This document shows, piece by piece, positions 1 to 8,386 of a stretch of DNA of 64,000 nt; position 1 is the first letter of the stretch, and each line of letters opens with the position of its first letter. Source of the DNA: Burkholderia sp. IMCC1007. Its GTDB lineage: Bacteria > Pseudomonadota > Gammaproteobacteria > Burkholderiales > Burkholderiaceae. Position numbers and translations under genes: made by a program. The notes beneath the pieces are model-generated. The model saw nothing but the letters and a program-made list of their open reading frames with translations. It did no database searches and had not been told where the DNA came from. The stretch covers positions 26,601 through 90,600 of the forward strand of contig NZ_JAPVQY010000030.1 in assembly GCF_027257875.1 (NCBI RefSeq). Direction: 5' to 3'.

Positions 1-735
1 TTGCAAACGGCCGAGGTCGTTTCGATGAAGTACGGCATAACTAGAGAAAGGCAGGACGAGTATTCGCTGCAGTCCCAGCGGCGCACTGCGGCGGCTAAGG
101 CAGCGGGGAGATTCGATGACGAGATTGTCCCCATCACGACCACGATGAAATCCTTGGAGAAGGCAACAGGTGCCGTGTCGTACAGAGAGGTGACACTGTC
201 CGAAGATGAGGGAAACCGTCCTGATACGACGCTGGAGGGGCTCGGCGGACTGAAGCCGGTGGTGGACGGCGGCGTCGTCACCGCCGGAAATGCCAGCCAG
301 CTGTCAGATGGCGCATCTGCATGCGTCGTCATGGACGCACAACTTGCCGAACGACGCGGTCTTGAGCCACTGGGGATCTATCGTGGCATCGCCGTAGCGG
401 GCCTTCCGCCCGAGGAAATGGGCATCGGTCCGGTCTTTGCGGTTCCTAAGCTGCTGAAGCAGCATGGCTTGAGAGTCGACGATATTGGGCTTTGGGAACT
501 GAACGAGGCCTACGCATGCCAGGCGATCTACTGCCGTGACGTGCTCGGCATTGATCCCGATACGTTCAATGTCAATGGAGGAGGGATTTCGCTCGGACAT
601 CCCTACGGGATGACGGGATGCCGTCTCGTTGGGCATGCCCTAATCGAAGGGAAGCGACGGGGCGTGAAATATGTGATCGTCACCATGTGCGTCGGCGGTG
701 GCATGGGCGCAGCCGGCTTATTTGAAGTCGCGTGA
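1..735 (+). CDS. Thiolase (acetyl-CoA acetyltransferase family), C-terminal part cut by the window edge
   Basis: This is the C-terminal two thirds of a thiolase, which cleaves 3-ketoacyl-CoA or condenses two acyl-CoAs in the cytoplasm. Visible family motifs are NEAYA near residue 168, GGGISLGHPYGMTG with the active-site His near residue 199, and the C-terminal CVGGGMGAAG loop with the second catalytic Cys. The nucleophilic Cys of the N-terminal half is outside the window, so the true start is not here and the TTG at base 1 is only the frame entry. The next intact gene downstream is a TetR regulator on the same strand, 555 bases away. Substrate cannot be told from sequence. Confidence 0.9.
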   Translation: MQTAEVVSMKYGITRERQDEYSLQSQRRTAAAKAAGRFDDEIVPITTTMKSLEKATGAVSYREVTLSEDEGNRPDTTLEGLGGLKPVVDGGVVTAGNASQLSDGASACVVMDAQLAERRGLEPLGIYRGIAVAGLPPEEMGIGPVFAVPKLLKQHGLRVDDIGLWELNEAYACQAIYCRDVLGIDPDTFNVNGGGISLGHPYGMTGCRLVGHALIEGKRRGVKYVIVTMCVGGGMGAAGLFEVA

Positions 736-1247
736 TAGTTCCGGGCGCCTTCATGGAAAACCGGTTGCCGTTGCGGCTTGCGTATCCTCCGCATGGGCCG
801 ACGCATAGGCGGCTCGGCTGGTACGAACTAGAACCGACCCACTCCTAAGCGCGGCCGATATGGTGTGGACGGTAGAGGACATCGGTCTTGGCTGCGCCGG
901 CGTGCAAATCAGCGAAGCGGCGCATGGCCAGTCAGGGCAGATATAGGCTGCGAATACGCCTTCAGCCCGGGCGGCGGCTACAGGAAGCGCACCTATGGTG
1001 GAGGGCTGATTGACGACGAGCAGCAGTCGACCGTGAGTCTTGAGTTCGGCGATGAGGGCGCGCGGATTGGCCTCGTCGTCTGGCGGCGATAATCAAGCCG
1101 GGCTTGCTGGCCAAAGCCCCGATTATCGGGGCGTGAAGACAGTAACGGGGCCGAGAGAAAACTGCTGCCGTGGAAGCACGGGCGGGGAGGCTCAAAGCAG
1201 AAAGTACGATCAAGTCGACGGCGGCGGCGATGTAACTATATTCAATA
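736..1247. other. Non-coding stretch, nothing recognised
   Basis: Between the thiolase stop and the TetR operator candidate there is no reading frame with a recognisable family or a convincing ribosome binding site. Short frames on both strands lack domain motifs and look like GC-rich noise. It may be decayed sequence. Confidence 0.5.
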
Positions 1248-1264
1248 TGGACACCGGTCGTCCA
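1248..1264. promoter_or_regulatory. Possible TetR operator upstream of the TetR gene
   Basis: The arms TGGAC and GTCCA form a perfect 5-bp inverted repeat with a 7-base spacer, ending 26 bases before the ATG at 1291. A further TGGACA lies at 1274-1279. Position and symmetry suit autoregulation by the adjacent TetR protein; the short arms keep confidence low. Confidence 0.3.
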
Positions 1265-1290
1265 ACAACCTTCTGGACATTCAGCTTGCC

Positions 1291-1908
1291 ATGAACAGGT
1301 TCTCCTCATCACCCCGACCGTCCCCGTTCCCCATGGAACATGAGATTCGTGTCCAGATCGTCAACGCAGCCACGGATTACTTTAGTAGGTACGGTTATGA
1401 GAAGACGACCGTTTCAGACGTCGCGAATGCAATTGGCTTCTCGAAATCGTATATCTACAAGTTCTTCGAGTCGAAGCAGGCTATCGGTGAGGTGATCTGC
1501 GCGAACCGGCTTTCCGCCATCGTGGTTGCAGCTCGTGACGTCGTCGCCGAGTCGCACGCTGCGACCGTAAAATTCAGCCGCTTCTTCACGATCTTGGTTA
1601 TGGCCAGCAGCGAACTATTCTTCGCCGACCGCAAGCTTTACGACATCGCTGCCGTCGCCGCAGCCGAATCCTGGCCGTCCGTTGGAAGCTATGAGGCGCA
1701 AATTCGGGACATCTTGACGCAGATTGTCCGTCAGGGGCGCGAATCCGGTGAGTTTGAGCGCGAGACCCTCCTGAACGAGACGGTGAACTCGATGTTGCTT
1801 GTGATGAGGCCCTACTTTAACCCCCTGATGCTGCAGTACAACCTCGATTCTGCGGTAGATTCGACGATACAACTTTCAAACCTCGTGCTGCGTAGTCTCG
1901 CGCCGTGA
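1291..1908 (+). CDS. TetR family transcriptional regulator
   Basis: A 205-residue DNA-binding repressor of TetR layout. The N-terminal helix-turn-helix spans roughly residues 16-62, with the typical TTVSDVANAIGFSKSYIYKFF recognition segment followed by a divergent ligand-binding domain. The ATG at 1291 has no clear Shine-Dalgarno; a start at 1333 (MEHEIRVQIV) would also keep the whole HTH and may be the real one. It follows the thiolase on the same strand and could control it or itself. Ligand unknown. Confidence 0.85.
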   Translation: MNRFSSSPRPSPFPMEHEIRVQIVNAATDYFSRYGYEKTTVSDVANAIGFSKSYIYKFFESKQAIGEVICANRLSAIVVAARDVVAESHAATVKFSRFFTILVMASSELFFADRKLYDIAAVAAAESWPSVGSYEAQIRDILTQIVRQGRESGEFERETLLNETVNSMLLVMRPYFNPLMLQYNLDSAVDSTIQLSNLVLRSLAP

Positions 1909-2028
1909 TCAGTCTCGCGACGTCGTCGGGGTGAGACACGCGAGGCTGGCCACGCTTGATGCGGAGTGTCGGCAAACCCGTCAGAATGTCGCGATGACCG
2001 CCGGACGTGCCGGGCGCGCATCATCGTG

Positions 2029-2391
2029 CTAGCCACCCGGCGTCGCTTTACCATTAGGCAGCAATGTTTTCAGATAGGTCGCCACGTCGGCGATCGCCGC
2101 GTCGCGCCTGCGCATTACCTCCAACGTGCGGGCCCGTCTCAACGCAACCGTCGTCGAAGCAAAAAGGGAACGCCGGTCGCTTCGTTGACCAGCTCGCCGC
2201 GTTCGTTCTCGAAGATGCGGCATGCCCGCACCCTTTACGACGATAGTGGGCATGGCGTACGGCATGTCGAACGCATGCGATGCGTGCGGAAAGGCTGTCA
2301 TGGTGGCGTCTCTGCCAGCCTTTTGCAGCCGCTCGACGTAAGTCGCACAGGAAGACAAGACTTTGGTGAATCCCGCGCATCCCGACGCCAT
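2029..2391 (-). pseudogene. Dienelactone hydrolase family remnant, frameshifted
   Basis: Read leftwards, one frame gives CATYVERLQKAGRDATMTAF and then HASHAFDMP, the C-terminal third of a dienelactone hydrolase including the active-site His segment. The protein then continues in a second frame (IFENERGELVNEATGVPF, about 2169-2220), jumps to a third (CFDDGCVETGPHVGGNAQA, about 2110-2170) and returns to a frame ending DVATYLKTLLPNGKATPGG at 2029. At least three indels are therefore needed, and the N-terminal half with the nucleophilic Cys is missing. The gene is dead. It lies just downstream of the DeoR gene on the same strand, so it may once have belonged to the DeoR-controlled unit. Confidence 0.8.
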
Positions 2392-2407
2392 GCGAATCGT
2401 CGTGACG
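2370..2407. repeat. Copy A of a dispersed 38-bp repeat
   Basis: This segment matches 39431-39468 at 35 of 38 positions in the same orientation; the core CATCCCGACGCCA is identical. Both copies sit beside gene remnants. Origin is unknown: it may be a conserved coding scrap or the trace of a mobile element. Confidence 0.6.
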
Positions 2408-2677
2408 CTATGCCGCGATCAATTTGCGGTAGGCCGCAGGGATTACGCCGTCTCCGAGAGAACGTCAGCTTTCGCGCCCAACTTCCGTGGTATCTCCAAT
2501 CGCAACAATCGCTCCAGCCTCGAAAGACTCTCGCCGTAACCGATGCGTCGATCGGCGCGTTACGTAAGGCGGCCTGGGCCTAGCGGTGTAGCCGTGGGAT
2601 CGAGAATCGGCAGGCTGGCGCTGGAATCGGCGTGCCGTGCGTCGAATCCAGCGTTTGCCCGTCAGGCGCCGTCCGCA

Positions 2678-3448
2678 TCACGCGATAAGTACTTTCAATC
2701 CCTTGGCTTCGAGGTCGTGCCGGTATGCGTCGGGGATTCCGGAATCCGTGACGACCGTGTCGAAATTGTCCACTCCGGCAAAGTTGCACGTCGACACCTT
2801 TCCGAACTTCGACGAATCGACGAGCAGGATTCGCTCGACGCTCGATTGCATGGCAGTCTGTTTCCACGAGCAGTCTTCAACGTAGCTGCACGTGAGGCCG
2901 TGTTTCAGCTCATATCCCGTCGCGCCGATGAAGGCCTTGTTTGCGCGATAGCGCTGCAACGCCTGAACTGCATCGGGCCCGGAAAATGTATACGACTTCG
3001 GAGACAAAACGCCGCCCAGCGAGATCACGGTCGTGTTCTCGCGCTTTGCGAGGACGTTGATGGTGTTCAGGCTATAGCAAATGAAGGTGTATGCGCCGTC
3101 GGCTGGCAGGCTTTCGGCGAGCTGCTGAATGGTCGTGCCGGAGTCGAGGATGACGACGTCGCCGGGGCTCAGCAACTTGGCGGCCGCGTTAGCGATTCGC
3201 TTCTTCTGCTCCGCATGCTGACTTCGTTCCGTTTGTGCGTTGTAGCTCGCAGTCGCCCCGGCGTTCTCCAGGGATGCGACTCCACCGTAGACGGCCCGCA
3301 ATTTGCCCGTGTCCGCGAGCTCGCGAACGTCACGGCGGATCGTCATTTCAGATACATCCAGCGCCTTGGCGAGATCCCCGATGCTCATGAAATTGCGGGC
3401 GCCGACCATCTCGAGGATGTGATCCGTCCGTTGCGTTTTGCTCGTCAT
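2678..3448 (-). CDS. DeoR/GlpR family transcriptional regulator
   Basis: A 256-residue regulator. Residues about 20-57 form the DeoR winged helix (IGDLAKALDVSEMTIRRDV followed by a VYGG turn). The C-terminal sensor domain carries the phosphosugar-binding signatures LDSGTTIQQLAESL, KAFIGATGYELKHGLTC and VDSSKFGK. Family members repress carbon-use genes and respond to sugar phosphates; no sugar genes are adjacent, only a decayed dienelactone hydrolase downstream. A GlpR-like operator lies about 110 bases upstream of the start. Confidence 0.92.
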   Translation of the reverse strand: MTSKTQRTDHILEMVGARNFMSIGDLAKALDVSEMTIRRDVRELADTGKLRAVYGGVASLENAGATASYNAQTERSQHAEQKKRIANAAAKLLSPGDVVILDSGTTIQQLAESLPADGAYTFICYSLNTINVLAKRENTTVISLGGVLSPKSYTFSGPDAVQALQRYRANKAFIGATGYELKHGLTCSYVEDCSWKQTAMQSSVERILLVDSSKFGKVSTCNFAGVDNFDTVVTDSGIPDAYRHDLEAKGLKVLIA

Positions 3449-3557
3449 ATCGTGACTGTGCCCTATGGATGTTCCAACCGGGTGCTGTCGGCGTACTGCC
3501 TGGATCCTTGCCCATAACGCGTATCGTCCGGAGCAAAATGTTAAAACAGCACGCCGA

Positions 3558-3577
3558 AATGTGCGACATCGAACATT
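3558..3577. promoter_or_regulatory. GlpR/DeoR-like operator upstream of the DeoR gene
   Basis: A 20-bp near-palindrome: on the minus strand the left arm is AATGTTCGA and the right arm, read on the other strand, AATGTGCGA (8 of 9 identical). AATGTTCGAT matches the half-site known for E. coli GlpR (WATKYTCGWT). A wider repeat AAAATGTT (3535-3542) / AACATTTT (3572-3579) overlaps it. It most likely mediates autoregulation. Nothing else is evident in 3449-3790. Confidence 0.5.
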
Positions 3578-3790
3578 TTAACGTATTTGTTGGTGGACTG
3601 TGTAAGGAATTCGATACCGTTCCGTCCGCTCGGCTTCCGCGGTTCTGAAGGCGCGAGCCGGGTGTCGCGACCGGTGCACCTCTGCGGCGAGACGCTTTTC
3701 CGCGTTTCGAAGCGGCCCGCAGGTCGTGCCTGATCTGGGCGCGGCCTTCTTTCCGCCGGACGCCGCTGCGTCGCACACGCAGCCGTCGGC

Positions 3791-4417
3791 TCAGCGCAAA
3801 TCGGGATGCTGTCCGATCTCGCTGTCGATCAATCGTCGCGCCGCATCGACGAGTTCGCGCTTCAGGTCCGCACTGCCGTATGTCAGCGCGGACGCATAGG
3901 CGCCTTCCATCAACAGCGAAAGCTGGTTGCCCAGGCGAACCGGGTCTCCGGCGCCGAGATCCCGGCACAGCGCATGCAACCGGCTACGGACTTCCGACTT
4001 GTTGGCGCACGCAATGGCGGTGCCGGGATGTTCGCGATCGGGAAACTCCGTCGCGAGGTTGACGAACGGGCACCCGCGGAATCGCGGGCTCGAGATCAAA
4101 CCGGCAACGCCCGCGAACAATGCATCGATCTGCTCACGCGTGCGGCCGACATGGGCGGCAACGATCGCATCCCACCACACCCAGAAGCGGCGGTTCTGCT
4201 CGTCGGCGAATGCCGCGATCAGTTCATCCTTCGACGCGAAGGTGCGATAGAGCGACGACTTCGACACGCCCGAGCGTTCGAGCACCGCGTCGATGCCGAT
4301 CGCGCGAATCCCGTGCTGATAGAACAGCTCGATCGCGGTCTCGACCAGCCGCTCACGCGCGGAAGGCTCGCCGCGCCTGGGTGCGCCGCGTCTTGTGGTC
4401 GTGCTCGTCTTGCTCAC
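3791..4417 (-). CDS. TetR family transcriptional regulator
   Basis: A 208-residue TetR regulator with an N-terminal HTH (ARERLVETAIELFYQHG, then IGIDAVLERSGVSKSSLYRTF) and a C-terminal domain of the kind seen in regulators of stress or detoxification genes (RGCPFVNLATEFPD). I choose the GTG at 4417 because GGAG lies about 7 bases upstream; the ATG at 4465 would run into the divergent promoter. It is divergent from the SnoaL-like gene at 4548, and a clear inverted repeat lies between them, so that gene is its probable target. Confidence 0.9.
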   Translation of the reverse strand: MSKTSTTTRRGAPRRGEPSARERLVETAIELFYQHGIRAIGIDAVLERSGVSKSSLYRTFASKDELIAAFADEQNRRFWVWWDAIVAAHVGRTREQIDALFAGVAGLISSPRFRGCPFVNLATEFPDREHPGTAIACANKSEVRSRLHALCRDLGAGDPVRLGNQLSLLMEGAYASALTYGSADLKRELVDAARRLIDSEIGQHPDLR

Positions 4418-4439
4418 CGGATTCTCCGCGCAATTGTGG

Positions 4440-4494
4440 TTGACAAAAGTACACCAGACATCCATTCTGAGTAAAGGAACAGATCAGTACCTTT
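4440..4494 (+). promoter_or_regulatory. Promoter and TetR operator for the SnoaL-like gene
   Basis: A -35 box TTGACA (4440-4445) and a weak -10 CATTCT (4463-4468) with a 17-base spacer direct transcription rightwards. Over the expected start lies an inverted repeat: AAAGGAAC (4473-4480), six bases, GTACCTTT (4487-4494), 7 of 8 positions paired. Binding there by the divergent TetR protein would block the promoter. Confidence 0.6.
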
Positions 4495-4547
4495 ATCGGG
4501 CAGGCCACGGCACCCGAATTAATGCCATCACGGATCGGAGCAGCGAA

Positions 4548-4946
4548 ATGACGACAGCAGAGAAGGCGGCGGCAAACAAGGCGTTGGTGCTGGAAGCGAT
4601 TACGGGCGTGTTCGTCGACCGCGATCCCGCCGTGCTCGACCGGTTGTTCAGCGATGACTATCGACAGCACAACCCGCAGCTTCCGAACGGAACGGCCGCG
4701 ATCAAGGCGCTGTTGGGCAAACTGCCGGCGGATTTCAGGTATGAGCCGGGGCTCGTCGTGGCGGAGGGCGATTACGTCAGTATCCACGGTCGCTATGTCG
4801 GCTGGGGACCGGAACCGATGGTGGCCGTCGACATATTTCGCGTGGATAACGGCAAGGTCGCCGAGCATTGGGACGTCATGCAACAGGAGGTGCCTGCGAC
4901 ACAAAGCGCGAACGGGAACAGCATGTTGACGTCGGTGCAGGATTAG
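4548..4946 (+). CDS. SnoaL/NTF2-like protein
   Basis: A 132-residue single-domain protein of the SnoaL-like alpha+beta barrel fold. Telling segments are YRQHNPQLPNG near residue 37, VSIHGRYVG, and the C-terminal DIFRVDNGKVAEHWDVMQQE, which is typical of the predicted ester-cyclase/SnoaL-like group. It is related to the protein at 7047-7451. Members are small enzymes or binding proteins; the exact reaction is unknown. The start at 4548 is chosen by homology; the longer open frame runs through the promoter. Likely repressed by the divergent TetR regulator. Confidence 0.85.
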   Translation: MTTAEKAAANKALVLEAITGVFVDRDPAVLDRLFSDDYRQHNPQLPNGTAAIKALLGKLPADFRYEPGLVVAEGDYVSIHGRYVGWGPEPMVAVDIFRVDNGKVAEHWDVMQQEVPATQSANGNSMLTSVQD

Positions 4947-5130
4947 CCGAGCGCGGGAGCAGGCCGTCGCCGTCGCCTGACGGCACGGCGATCGGTCCGA
5001 CTCGCGGTCGGCAGGCCGCGGCGCGCTACCTCGACCGTCATGGAGGAGCAGGTGGCTGGATGGGGGCGTCGCGTGCTGCGGCGTTTCATACCGCATCGAC
5101 GCAGCACGCCTCTTGCAACTCGCCGCCGCA

Positions 5131-6252
5131 CTACGCCGTCAGCGCGTGAAGGGCCGGGTAGTCGGTATAGCCGTCGGCGCTCGCGCCATACACCGTCGGC
5201 CAGACGACTTCGGCCAGCGGCGCATCGATCGCGAAGCGTTCCGGCAGGTCCGGATTGGCGATGAATGCGCGGCCGAATGCCACCATGTCGACCAGCCCCG
5301 CGCCGATGAGCCGATTGCCGTTCGCGCGGTCGAAATCGACGTTGGCGATGATGTTGCCGCGGTAGAGGTCGCGGAAGTGGCGGAACATGCCGTCGCCGGC
5401 GAGCCCCGCCAGCGGCGTTGCCGACAGGTCCGACATCGCGCCCATCAGCAGCAGATGCGAAAGGTCGAATTCGTTGAGCCTGCCGATCACGTATTCGGAA
5501 GTCGCCAGGGTCTCGTCGGTTGAAACGAAGGCGCCCGTCTCGGACGTTGCCGGGCCGGTCTTGATGCCGGTCCGATGCGAGCCGGCCACTTCGACGACGG
5601 TCTCGACAACTTCGAACAGGAAGCGCGCACGGTTCTCGACCGAGCCGCCGTATTCATCCGTGCGCAGGTTGGTGCGGACGTTGAGGAACTGGTTGAACAG
5701 GTAGTGATAGCCGCCCTGGATCTGCACGCCGTCGAAGCCGGCCGTGATCGCGTTGCGGGCCGCCCGGCCGAAATCGGCCACGGTGCGGCGGATCTCGTCC
5801 TTTTCCATCGCGCGCGGCACGACGGTGTCCTTGCGGCCGGACGCGGTGACGCTCTGCTGCCCGGGGTTGACCGCCGACGCAGACAGCGGCGCCTTTCCGT
5901 CATGAAAATCCGGATGCCCGATCGAACCGGTATGCCAGAGTTGCGCAACGATGCGGCCGCCCGCGCGATGCACGGCATCCGTCACCAGCCGCCAGCCGCG
6001 CACCTGCGCGTCGCTCCACAAGCCGGGAACGTCGGCCCATCCGAAACCGGCGGGACTCACGAACACGCCTTCGCTGATGATGAGTCCCGCGGACGCGCGC
6101 TGCGCGTAGTACTCGGCATGCAGCGCGGTCGGCGCGTGCTCGGGATTCGCCGCGCGCATCCGCGTGAGCGGCGCCATCGCGATGCGGTTGGGTAGATCAA
6201 GCTCGCCGATGCGGATCGGTTCGAGCAACGGCTGGTTGTCCTGCTTCTTCAT
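5131..6252 (-). CDS. Old-yellow-enzyme family flavin oxidoreductase with altered active site
   Basis: A 373-residue FMN-dependent TIM-barrel ene-reductase homologue, last gene of a five-gene leftward unit. Family segments include PNRIAMAPLTRMRA near residue 21, AEYYAQRASAGLIISEG, RTDEYGGSVENRARF and the C-terminal VDMVAFGRAFIANPDLPERF. In canonical members the substrate-anchoring pair is H-x-x-N (as in VELHSANGYL). Here the aligned stretch is VQIQGGYHYL, so His becomes Gln179 and Asn becomes Tyr182, while the proton-donor Tyr184 is kept. The FMN site looks intact, so it probably binds flavin but with changed substrate chemistry. It is not redundant with the OYE genes at 10567 and 26926, which keep His and Asn. 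Confidence 0.93.
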   Translation of the reverse strand: MKKQDNQPLLEPIRIGELDLPNRIAMAPLTRMRAANPEHAPTALHAEYYAQRASAGLIISEGVFVSPAGFGWADVPGLWSDAQVRGWRLVTDAVHRAGGRIVAQLWHTGSIGHPDFHDGKAPLSASAVNPGQQSVTASGRKDTVVPRAMEKDEIRRTVADFGRAARNAITAGFDGVQIQGGYHYLFNQFLNVRTNLRTDEYGGSVENRARFLFEVVETVVEVAGSHRTGIKTGPATSETGAFVSTDETLATSEYVIGRLNEFDLSHLLLMGAMSDLSATPLAGLAGDGMFRHFRDLYRGNIIANVDFDRANGNRLIGAGLVDMVAFGRAFIANPDLPERFAIDAPLAEVVWPTVYGASADGYTDYPALHALTA

Positions 6253-6286
6253 TTAGTGCTCCTGCAATGTAAAGGGCGTCGCGCGC

Positions 6287-7009
6287 TTATTCGGTATGAA
6301 AATCGATGCTGCGGATGTCGATGGACACGAGCAGCGGTTCGTCGATCTTGTCGCTTGCATCGTCGTAGGCAAAGACGCGGCGCGCCATCGGCACCATCAC
6401 GCCGCGGACATTGCGATAGCCGCACGCATAGTTGGCACCGCGCGCTCCGCCCATCACGTCGACCGTGTAATCGTGGCGGCGCAGCAGTCCCTCTTCGCCA
6501 AAATAGGAAACCTGCTCGCGACTGTGGCTCGCGATCGCATCCGGGAACGTGACTTTCAGGCGCCGCCAGGTCTCGCCGTTCTCGTGCCAGTCCGGCAGTT
6601 CTTCCGTATGGAAGCCCGGGCTGGCGTAGAGGAACGGAATGGTCAGGTAGGTCCACAGCGCGTAGCCGGTGAAGTACAGCGCATGCAGGCGATCCCAGCG
6701 GGTTTGCTGCGTGTGGCCTCGATAAGTGTCGCGCGGCGCGCGCCGTGTTTCGAGTTCATCGCCATTCACGGTGCCGATGCCGACGGCGTCCGGCTCGAAC
6801 GTGCCGCGCCAGCCGCCGGCCGGCGACACGATGGCGACGTGCTGGCGCCGCAGATCGCCGACGAGCTCGATCCCATGGAACAGGCCAGGCTGTTCCTTCA
6901 GGTGCCAGACGGCGCCACCGATGTCGAGTTCCGCCGAAACCGTGCGGAATCTGTTCCAGTTTTCAATCCCGCCGTGGGCCTGGATCGCCTGTTCAAGCAG
7001 CGTACTCAT
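6287..7009 (-). CDS. Conserved hypothetical protein, 240 residues
   Basis: No function is assigned. The protein starts MSTLLEQAIQAHGGIENWNRF, a pattern like the start of periplasmic lipoprotein-sorting-type domains, and is rich in aromatic residues through its middle (LHALYFTGYALWTYLTIPF). No signal peptide is apparent. It lies 37 bases after the SnoaL-like gene and 34 bases before the OYE gene, so it is probably co-transcribed and part of the same pathway. The ATG at 7009 is chosen because the longer frame runs into the preceding gene. Confidence 0.75.
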   Translation of the reverse strand: MSTLLEQAIQAHGGIENWNRFRTVSAELDIGGAVWHLKEQPGLFHGIELVGDLRRQHVAIVSPAGGWRGTFEPDAVGIGTVNGDELETRRAPRDTYRGHTQQTRWDRLHALYFTGYALWTYLTIPFLYASPGFHTEELPDWHENGETWRRLKVTFPDAIASHSREQVSYFGEEGLLRRHDYTVDVMGGARGANYACGYRNVRGVMVPMARRVFAYDDASDKIDEPLLVSIDIRSIDFHTE

Positions 7010-7046
7010 TGCGTCCTCCGTGTGTCGAGCGGTCGCCGCATGCGCG

Positions 7047-7451
7047 TCAGCGCTCGTCGCCGAACGTGTCGCCGAACATCGGATAGCCGCCGGCGGATTC
7101 GCCGCGCACCGCTTCGTCTTGCAGCACATCCCAGTGTTCGACCAGTTTCCCGTCCTCGATCCGCACGATATCCACGCCGATCAGTGCGGTCGGCGACGCG
7201 GAGTGGCTGTAGCGGCTGTGGATCCAGACGAACTCGCCGCCGGCGGCCACCATGTCGTATTCGAAACGCACGTCGGGCATCGAGTCGACGAGGCCGAACA
7301 GACCATCGCGGCCTGCCGGTACGACCCGGCTGTGCTGGATGTAGGTGTCGGACCAGAACTGCGCGGCCTTCTCGTAATCCTTCTTGTTGAACAACGTGTC
7401 GAGCGCGTCGAGCACGAGCGCGATGTTCTTGTCTTCCAGTTCCTTGATCAT
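7047..7451 (-). CDS. SnoaL/NTF2-like protein
   Basis: A 134-residue SnoaL-like protein with the segments YIQHSRVVPAGRDG and VDIVRIEDGKLVEHWDVLQDE, recognisably paralogous to the protein at 4548-4946. It sits third in the leftward unit hydrolase-SDR-SnoaL-hypothetical-OYE. Its role is unknown; neighbours suggest metabolism of a small carbonyl or ester compound. Confidence 0.85.
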   Translation of the reverse strand: MIKELEDKNIALVLDALDTLFNKKDYEKAAQFWSDTYIQHSRVVPAGRDGLFGLVDSMPDVRFEYDMVAAGGEFVWIHSRYSHSASPTALIGVDIVRIEDGKLVEHWDVLQDEAVRGESAGGYPMFGDTFGDER

Positions 7452-7575
7452 GATTTGGACTCCGATGGTTTTGGGTGTCGTTCAGTTCAGGGATGGTCCG
7501 GAACGACACGCCAGGGTGAGGGTGAACGCAACTCCGATACGGCTTCTTGCCGCGAACTCGGAGCGCTTGCCGCAG

Positions 7576-8337
7576 TCAAGCGACGGGAATCGGGTTCTCG
7601 ACGATGAACTGATTGAATTGCTCGACGAACGCGTGTTCGTTCGGCCCCGCGTTGTCGCGCAGCGGCCTGGCAGCCTCGACGACGACTTCGGTCGTCGCGG
7701 TTTCCAGCAGCTTCAGCGTTTCCGCGACGAACGCGTCGACCGGCATCGCGCGAGGGTCGCCGCTCTTGTGCACGAGATCGGTATCGACCCACGGCGGCGC
7801 GATTTCCAGCACGCGCACGCTGGTGTCGCGCAGCGCGAAACGTTGCGACAACGTGTACGAATGGATCGCGGCCTTGGTCGCCGAATAGAGCGCCGTCGCG
7901 GCGAGCGGCACATACGCGAGCACCGAGCTGTTGTTGATGAGCGTCGCATCCGGCTGCTGCTTCAGATGCTCGACGAATGCCGCACTCACGCGTACCGGCC
8001 CGAGCAGGTTCGTGGTGACGAGCTTGACAGCCTGTTCGTCGTCGAGCGGGCCGCCGGCATCGTCGAACGGCATGATGCCGGCGTTGTTGATCACGACGTT
8101 CAGCGTCGGATAGCGCGCGATCAGTCGCGCGGCGACCGTGCGAATCTGCGCGGCGTCCCCGACATCGAGCTCGACGGTGTCGATGCCCGGGTTCTGCTTC
8201 GCGACCTCGTCGAGCAGTGCCTTGCGGCGGCCGGCGACGATGACCTTGTTGCCGAGCCGGTGAAACGCTTCCGCCAGCGTGCGGCCGATGCCCGACGTGC
8301 CGCCGGTGATGAAGATCGTGTTTCCGTTGAGTTTCAT
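7576..8337 (-). CDS. Short-chain dehydrogenase/reductase (SDR), DltE-like
   Basis: A 253-residue classical SDR. It has the nucleotide-binding TGGTSGIG near residue 10, the NNAG motif near residue 87, Ser in NNSSVLAYVP and the catalytic YSATK. It should oxidise or reduce an alcohol/carbonyl with NAD(P)(H) in the cytosol. The ATG at 8337 begins MKLNGNTIFITGG, the normal SDR N-terminus; upstream sequence in frame overlaps the hydrolase. It lies 49 bases after the alpha/beta hydrolase in the same unit. Confidence 0.92.
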   Translation of the reverse strand: MKLNGNTIFITGGTSGIGRTLAEAFHRLGNKVIVAGRRKALLDEVAKQNPGIDTVELDVGDAAQIRTVAARLIARYPTLNVVINNAGIMPFDDAGGPLDDEQAVKLVTTNLLGPVRVSAAFVEHLKQQPDATLINNSSVLAYVPLAATALYSATKAAIHSYTLSQRFALRDTSVRVLEIAPPWVDTDLVHKSGDPRAMPVDAFVAETLKLLETATTEVVVEAARPLRDNAGPNEHAFVEQFNQFIVENPIPVA

Positions 8338-8386
8338 GATGCGCGCTCCTGGGTGGGTGGAAGGCAGTGACATGCATTCGCGGCTG

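Noticed and set aside
865..1312. Short frames on both strands between thiolase and TetR
   Set aside because: No recognisable domains, poor starts, mutual overlap.
1966..2583. 205-codon plus-strand frame
   Set aside because: It overlaps the minus-strand dienelactone hydrolase remnant and has no family features.
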